Shown: in pieces, positions 53,601 through 62,600 of the stretch | Layout: each line of letters starts with the position of its first letter | Position numbering within the stretch: position 1 is the stretch's first letter | Assembly (NCBI GenBank): GCA_025267735.1 | Contig: CM046307.1 | Location: 50,759,395 to 50,823,394 of the forward strand | From: Mactra quadrangularis | Lineage: Eukaryota; Mollusca; Bivalvia; Venerida; Mactridae | Length of the DNA stretch: 64,000 nucleotides | Reading direction: 5' to 3' | The notes under the pieces: generated by a model | Seen by the model: only the letters and a program-made list of their open reading frames with translations | Told to the model about the DNA's origin: nothing | Databases searched by the model: none | Made by a program: the position numbers and the translations under genes

Positions 53601-56600
53601 AATAAGATGAAAAGAATGAAGCTCTCTGACGTTTTTGAACTTGGCTTTTCTCGAACAAATTGTTTCAATCTTGGCTTGGTTATTAATAAAATTGCCACGT
53701 AAAAACTTAAGCTAAAAAAATTATAGGGCGTTGATTACATAATATTGCTCAAGGTTGATGTTATGTAATGGATTTTAATGTATTCATTCTTGCAGTATAA
53801 TTTATTTTGCATTTTTTTACGCTACAATGGAAACTTCATTGTTGTGGTTTATATTTTATTGTGTAAGAAGTTCTTTTCAACAGTGGACTGTGTATTAAAC
53901 AAGATCATTTCTTAAATGCATGATACATAAGAAGTAGGTTATGCATGCGTTGTCAACCACGTGTATGATTGTATATGATCCTTATATATTACTATTTAAT
54001 GTTAACAGTATAAAATGATTGTGGTTATCGGTGGTATAGATTTTGCGGTGACGATTTCATTAGCAATTGTCATGTGAATATCCTATTTTGGTTATGGTTG
54101 ATTGTTTTTTTGCAGAGTTGTGGCCCTTTGATGAAATATCTTGTCTGCTCAATTCCCATCATCTACAACTTGATAGATTTAAAAGTTTTGCTTTCTTGTC
54201 TGCTTATGCTTTTAATTTGGACAAGCCCACAGTTGGTAAAAAACAAACACAACTCAATAAGTTTAGTTTTATCCAGCTCTATACTTTGCAACCTATAGCA
54301 ATTTCTTGACAAAGACACATTGGGGGGGGGGGGGCATTCATCACATTGAGTTATAGGTCTAGTTTTATTTTATTATTATCATCATCATCAGCAGCACCAG
54401 TGCTGCATTGCAACATTTTCCTAGTCTTTTTGCAGTGGTCATGTATGGTGTAATAAACTAAAGATAGTAGGAGCTGTGGTCAAGTGGTAGGGCGTTCCCT
54501 TAGGGATCGAGACGTCCCAGATTCAATCCCTACTAGGGGCACTGATAATTTCCTTAATAAAGAAATTAACCTACATTTGTCCCACTCCACCCAGGTGTAA
54601 ATGGGTGCTGTGAGGGATCTCCTGTCTGGTGATTTCAATAATCAGGAGTTATCGTACAATATTGTAAAGTCGGCTAAACATGTATATTGAAGCAGACTTT
54701 AAACCAGACTTTAAACCAAACAGTGGTCAGTCTATTTACTCACTGTTCCTGATCCCTTTTAACATAGTTCTAAGCTAAGTCCCTGCCAGAGGGTTACAAC
54801 TGACCTACTTTATACAGAGGTAGACAGAAGAATGGCAATAGAAAATATTTTATGACTAAACTAGCATATTTGTAGGACTTAAGTCCAGCCAAAAATCCAA
54901 CCCCTTGATTCGTAGTCAAATGCCCTACTGACTACTATTAGGCTAAAAAGGGTGATATTTTGTAAAATCAGATGCAATTTTCATGAAATAAAATCTCTGT
55001 ACTGGAAGTAAACAGAAGATGCGCCTTGCTTAGGACAGTTAGGGCATGCCAGCAAATAAGGGAGTGAAATTAAAACTGTTGCAACTATTACATTGTTTAT
55101 TGTAGTATAATACTGTCATATGATGATGTTCATGTTTTTTATGATCACAAGGTCTGTTGTTATTATAATAAGTTTATTTTATTGTTGGACAGTGATAGGA
55201 TGTACCAACTTATGTTATAAAATAAAAAAGCAATACAGTCATGTTCGGCCATAAAGACCATCTTGGCACACATAAATAGCGATCAACATTAATTTTTAAA
55301 GTAGGTTGGGCCACAACAAGTTGATAATATGTTCTATGGTTCGCTCGTACCTTAATTTTTTTCTTCTTCAATCACTCGCCCCATTTTTTTCCAGAAAATT
55401 GGTAGAACACATCAGCTTATTGTGATCTTGCCTGGTTGGACAACCAGCTATGAATGTTCAGCAGTAGTAACAAGTTGCCTGAACCCAAATCTAGGATGTC
55501 AAGGTGACAATAAGATGACTTTTAATGTCAAGCTCTCATTAAAATTATTTCTTCTTCAAGGAATCATTTTCTGACATCACTTGAAAATCATACTACAACC
55601 ATTTTATTGTTATATTTCAGAATGGTAAAAGTTGGATATTTCAACATTGTACAACAGATCAACAATCTCAGCTTATAGCATTATTTCTTGTAAAAAGGTA
55701 TTGTACTTTATATTTATACTTTGCTCCCTTCTCAGCTCAGTGAGTACTCCACATTACTTTACGCTGTTGCTGTATTGAGTAGGACTGTCATCGGAAATCA
55801 TGATATTGATGTATCTATGATTCTTTACAGAGGATCTGATATCGATTCACAATTTTGAATATCGATACAATTTAGCATTGTATAAAGCTGTAAACTAATT
55901 TAAGATGAGGTTTAATTTAACATTTCTGCATTGTATTTATATTTTTTTATATTTCTGAGTTTTCATGTTTTCTGTTAAGTGTTAAAAGTAAGAAAATTCA
56001 GTTAGTTTTAGTTAGTTTAATGTCTGAAACATTTTTTAACATCATGCATAACATCATCAGGGCATTATATAGTATCTATATACTGGAGTTCTAGCAGCTT
56101 CTATTACACTCCTTGTCTGACTCAATATATCGATATATCACCGATACTTGCCTTTCGATACATCAATACAAAATTTTCTATTGATGACAGCCCTAGTATT
56201 TAGTGTAGATTTACCATATTGACCTTTGTTATAAAATTTGAACAACCAATGAAAGTTTACCAAGTTCCAATTTCACAGAAAATCTTTTTATGTATTTTCA
56301 TTGGTTGAAACTATCACTAGTATAAATAGACAGGTAAATATCGCCATTTTGTTATATCATATTAGTGATGAATGCAACCACATATGATGTCATATGTTGG
56401 CTTTACTATGTATTTATGTTGAATATGCTCTATGTTTACAGTAAAAAAATCAGAGATTCACGTGTAAAGATATTGCTGTATACTTTCAGTTTTCTATTAT
56501 TATTTAACTAAAAGCAAAACTATCCTACATCTTTGCATGTTGACATTTTGAAATTATAGGCATGAGAATTTTTTTGCATTCGATCATACATCTTTTTTTT

Positions 56601-59600
56601 CTGAAACCATGTGACAATCATGCGATTGAGACGTTTTTTTCTCTGTCTTACAATAGAAGTATCGGTTTGCACATATTCTTTTAGCAGAGTGTAGAATGTG
56701 AACGAGTGAAACTTTCCAGGGGTGCACAAAAGACTAATTTTATACATATTACTCTCTTAATTAAACTACTTTTCTTCTATGACAACACAGACTCACCTAT
56801 GTGTGTATGTTTGGAGAAAGTGGGGGGCTACATTGCAATCATGATCTCTATTTTGATTTAACTTTTAAACAGATCATTAGTTGGAGACCTAATTGTCATT
56901 GATGGGAACAAGTGTTTGTTTGTATTTCATCAGGACAGTTTGTCAATGCATTTTGATTGCCTATAATTGGATCAAAACTTCATGATTAGGGATACTTAGT
57001 TGCTTGACATAATGACATAATAATTCATTTACCATATTGTGCCACTTATGCAGGGTCAACATAGAAGGTTGTCCTATTCTCCCTGACTACCTATATTTAG
57101 GTTCTAGAAATTTCTAACTGCTAGTAAATATTTGGTTTGGGCAAGTGAAACATATAGCTGGTTCATTTGGAACTCCTCGGACATATTTAAACGTCATTTT
57201 GGAACAACCAGTGTTGAAGTAAACAAATACACAATTGTTTTGGCGATGAGTTATGTTTTGCTTTTAGTCCATGAATTTGAAATAACACAGTTCAATGATA
57301 TCCCTGAACAATATGTAGTTAAATATATAACATAAAAATATGTTTTGACGAAGATCTGTGTGTATACTACATGAACTATTTTGCATAACCGTTAAATGTG
57401 TCGCCTGTGCTTCGCCTCCAAGCTGCCAGGGTAGACCCCCCACAAATCCTTTGGAGATTATTTATTCATGAAAGGTCGATGCATTCCGAATGATAGATGG
57501 TTGTTACAAACTAATATCTAGCTCTGAATATTTTATGTCCAGTGCTTTGATTTCTGTTTATTGTTGTTCATATTAAATGTAGGTGTAGTTGTCAATATGA
57601 AATAAGTCCTCTTGTTTGTTGACATAGAAATGTGACAGATTGAGGGTGGAAATTCTCAGAGTTGACTAGATATACGCACATACAGTTTGGTTCTAGTTTA
57701 AACTAGACTAATCTGGTTTTATTTCTTAGAAAAAAAATTGTACTCATGTGTCTTCACACACATGCACATTGCCATCCAGAAGTCCTTGGACTCAATCATG
57801 TATTTTAAGATAAACGGATTCACATTTACCTATGAGAAACTGAAGTCATTCTTCAAATTTAGCCAGTGGACAGTGGACCGAGTCCATCAAAATTGCATTC
57901 TGTCCAGTGATTTTTAGAATGTGAGTTGTCCAATGGTCCACCAAGATCTTACAGCCACCAATTTCCTAATTCATCAAAAATAATCATATAATTACATGTA
58001 ATATGAAATTTCAATAATGATCAAAACTAGGGCTGCAACGATTCGATTTGATACATCGAAACTCGATTGCAAGGGTGCCGATTCGATTTCGATTCGGGAC
58101 CAGCGAGTTTCGATTCGATACTGACTTTTAAAAGTGTCTACATAGGTAATAATGATAAAAGCAAAGGCGTGCCTAAAAGTCAAAGTATACGTTGACAGTG
58201 ATACTGGGTTTCACTTTGTTACATTTCTGTTAAATTTCCATTACAATTTTATGTAGCATGATTGGAAACTCTGTTCCAAATATACATTCTATAGTATATG
58301 CCCCGATCCAATTGGGTCGGTGTGATTGAATTTTATCTGTTTTGACAAACTGGAAGATTTTAGGCTCCGCATGATCTGAGCAAGCCAAGTTTTGTTGTTA
58401 GTTAATTCAAATTTAAATAGTTTTGCATGTACAGTGTATGTTAAACTAATATGTACAATAGTATACCAAGAACTGCATCTAGCTACAATTTATGATCCAT
58501 GCTGTCTTTACGTTTTAAGTCGATATTACATTAATAATACATTTTTGCGACCTTTACATTCGTACCCAAACCATTTCGTACTTGAATAAAGCAAATATTA
58601 ATTATCAGATTTTCGAGTTTCGTGTTATCAAGTTTTAGTTACAATTTTATTTATTTAATATTATTTAGTTTTAAGCTCAAATATATGTATAAATGCATAT
58701 TTGTAGTAAATTGTATTAATGAAAGAATCGAATCGAAAAAAAAATAATCGAATCGACTTTCCGGTGAATCGTTGCAGCCTTAATCAAAACCACTAATAAA
58801 TCTGTTCTTTTTTGCATGTATATTCACAATATTGTTTAATAAATTTTACAATATAATTTGATAATTCATTAATATGGACAGTATATTTTAGCAAATAATT
58901 AAGATTTTTTCTGTCGACTGGATGTCATTTTCATGGTCGAATGTCAAGTGCTAATCAAAGTTTGTCGTAAAGACTGAATGAATCAAAGAGTGAAGCACTT
59001 TTCAATATTGGCATTATACAGAATGTCAACGTATGATTTAAAGTTTGTTATAATGATGCAGCTTTAATTATTTTCAAAGTTACTTGTGGCAATAATCTGT
59101 TTTTCCCAAAATTTACCTAGAACTTTTGAAGGGCACTGTATATACCTTTACCCAGAAATATCCTTTGCAATTAGCCATTGTGTATTAAAGGAGGGGAAGC
59201 AGATTTGATAGAAAGAAATGATTTTTAAAGTATCTGAATTAGAATATTAAAAAATTATGTTAAAATTGATAAAAGTGTTAATATTTGTAAAATTGTATTC
59301 TTTTTGCTTAAAGTTTGGGTAAAAAACATTTGAATCCATGGATTATCACTTTTTGAAATAATATGTCAGGTGAATGTATCTACTAAAGACAAGTCAAACT
59401 GTTCAACTCAGTCTGTAATGATAATAAAGACTTTCTTTATAGAGGCAACACAGTTAGGCAAAGCCCAATCTTCCCTGTAGATTTGGCATGAATGCATTTT
59501 TCTGATATATTTAGAACACTAAGTAAGTCATAACCGAGAGTTTGTATTTTCAATATCAATAGGCCTTTGATGTTGTAGATCTAAATAGATAATTTCAGAT

Positions 59601-62600
59601 TTCATCTGAAGCCCAAAATCTGTTCTTTAATGCAATTTCTAGGCATGTTTTTTAAACTTTATTTTGCCTTCAGCATTTCTTGGACAAATATGACAGTTTA
59701 CATGTCATATCACAGAGGTCAGTTTACTTGCTACTCAGCTTTCCTAGAATGCTAAATATATGAAATTAGCTGTTAACTAGGCACATATTTTCATTAGTGA
59801 CTGCACAACTGCCCTAAATGAATTGGAATCATTGGTAGGAGGGAGAATTGCTGTTGAATTATTTTCATCACCAAGCTCCACTCAAGGATGCCCTGTCTGG
59901 AAGTCGAATCAATGTCATCTCGAAAAGTAGACTCGTGGACTACTGACTTAGCTAGCAGGGTAGCTTTAAAAAATCAGCTACAGTGCCTTTAATAGCAATA
60001 TCACAAATGTGATACAGTAACGATTACACCAGAAGACAGTGAGTGAGGTCAGTACCTAGTAACAGACACCAGTGTTACCTTGCTTGGCCAGGTGTGAGAA
60101 CTGTCACCATCAAATTACACCTCAGTGCTAGTTTTATGTCTTTAGTGTTAAGGAACCATTGTTTGATAATTAAAATCGTGATTCTATGTCTATGATACAG
60201 CTTGTTGTTTTCTATCTGTTATATAGTATCACTATGTCACCAGCTATAGAAGGTCAATAGTTGACGTCAATGTTGTTTCCAAACATGATGAGTTGAACTA
60301 GGTTTTAACCTTAAATGTGCAAAAATAAGCAGTTCTTTCTGGTTTCCAAGAAAAACTTGATTTTGTTGTTGACAATTTATTGAATATTTGAACTTTTTTG
60401 GTTGGGTTTGACGCCATAGCAACACATTGTATAGGTCATATCACAGCTGTCCGTCCACCTACTCACTTTTCCTGGAAAAGCTAAATCTTTGGATTTAGCT
60501 GCTAACCAGTTAGTTACTAGGTGCACACTTCCCTTATTGATTGACAACTGCCCTACATGATTTAGAATTGGTGGTAGGAGAAAGAATGGCTGTAGAAATT
60601 GTTTCATGTCATAACTCCATGAAAGTATACCCTGGGAATAGAACCCACCACCCCTGGGTCAGCAGACTTGTGTGCTACCAACACAGCTAGTTGGACAGCT
60701 GAATATTTAAGCTATAATTTGCAGTCACCAATGTGACGTGTCTGTGTTATATGTATAAGCTGATATCTCCATAACCAATGAAGAAAGCTTCATATATTTG
60801 TCTTCTGTGATTTTAAGTTAGGCAAAATACAGGCGGGCGGGTTTTCTGGCGTCTAATGTCATTCACAATTGTGTTAAAGTTTTTTCTTTTCCTTATATTT
60901 CTGCCATTTATTGTCAGATCTTTATGAAACTTCATACAATGATAACATACCATGTGATTTACAGAATTAGAAAGTAACCACAATTCTACCTGCCTTTATT
61001 ATGGATTATTTCCCTTTGTAATTTATGCATTAAAGTTTTTAAATCTGGCTTTAATGTGGTTTCCACATTACATTTCTCGTCTAACATGATGGGCACAAGT
61101 CCAGTAACTGTGGTTTTTTTTTTGCTGAGTTATGCCTCTTCACTTCTCATGTATATTGTGTTTTTCATTTAATGTAAAAAATGAAGGTTCAGAACTCAAG
61201 CATTAAGTTTTACTGAATTATGAGTCTGTCCATGGACTGCTTTTGTTTTTTATATACCAAGCTTGGTTAACTTTAAGTACTGAATATTTAGAAAGTTAGT
61301 AACATAATGGCAGGTTAGTTAACTTAAAGTACTGAACATTAAAAGAGTGAGTAAGGACAGTTTGGTAGAATCAGGTTTCAAATGTTAAATGAATAAGACT
61401 GTGAATATAAGTGATATATTTTCTGATACTATTTGACTGTTTACTTATAGAGATTGTTGTTTGTTGTTAGATGTGCTATATTGACATGCTATAAATCACA
61501 GTTTCTCATGTTTATGTCAAACTACATGCAGTTGTTGTGAAGCATTTGGTGTAAAACTCAGTTGGTTGGCCTTTTAAGCAGTGACACTATTCAAATGTAT
61601 ATGGTTGTTTTTGTGAACATGGTATGTGTGGGGCTGTCTGTTTGTTTGTTGGTTAAACACTGTTGTTGTTGGTCAGTGTAAAATCCTTCTTTATTTACAT
61701 GTAGCTAGACTAGTGTGGCACTGATCCATCAATTTGCTTTTGTTGTAACTTTTTGGTGTAAAAAATTCCATGACCAACCTTTTATTGTTGTCTCTATTTA
61801 AACATGTAAGTGTTGCTTGTCACTATTCATACATGTATGTGTCGCTAGGTTCATTTGCGAGTTTGTTCTGTTTTTATGGTTGTTAGAACTCAGGGTTGCA
61901 AAGGGTATGTCTTTGAGTTGGTAACAGGTTTATATATGAGTGTGTGAGGTGGGCGATAGTCAATATGAGAGTTGAAGAGTGGGGGCTGTAGTCTTTAGTG
62001 TTAGTTAATTAAAACTCAAACTTGTTTATAGATGTGCCAATTAGTCTAACCATTAAGAATTCTATCTTTTATAAGGTTATATGTGTACATGAAGTATTGT
62101 TTTACTGAATGGAACAAATAAATGTTCTGTGTTTTGTAACTGACAGAGGTTTTTGATAGTACATATTTTTTAACATTTGAATGAAATGAAAGCATTATGG
62201 TTGGCATTATACATGTCTATTATTTATAGTATTGCATTCAACCTTTTCTGAGACATTTTATTGGATGAGGTGAATAAAAATTGACTGCAACTGGAAATCA
62301 AACTTATGGTTTTATACCTGCTGTACAAACAAAATGAGCCAGTAATAACAATGAACCATTATGTGTTCAGTAGAAGATAGGATTAGGTTTGAGTTTCCAG
62401 ATTGTCAGGAATTATAGGACCATTGCCTAAGCATATCGCCAGGTATGGCTACATAACAAAATCATAGGAAACAACTTGCTACAAGATATCGCTTCATTTC
62501 GCTTTGTAGCGAGAGCTAGCATAAGAAATCTTCGCTACTTTAGAGCGCTGTTGCGAATCAAAATGGCCGCCTCTGCAGTAATGTGACTTCCTTTTTTGCT

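Larger units (their letters stand above)
47540..55620 (+). other. CHERP: CHERP intron 5
   Basis: 8081 bp, phase 0. Contents: 47-bp inverted repeat, 19-G run (48083-48101), repeats I, F, E and J, SINEs B, C and D, and a local duplication. Nothing assignable in 48102-50024, 53001-54079 and 54723-55284. Confidence 0.85.

Noticed and set aside
54468..54545. tRNA-like sequence with A and B boxes
   Set aside because: It continues into a body shared with 19035-19244, does not fold into a full cloverleaf, and is followed by a repeat tail, so it is a SINE head and not a tRNA gene.
60377..60607. Minus-strand open frame of 76 codons
   Set aside because: Lies entirely inside a family-B SINE.
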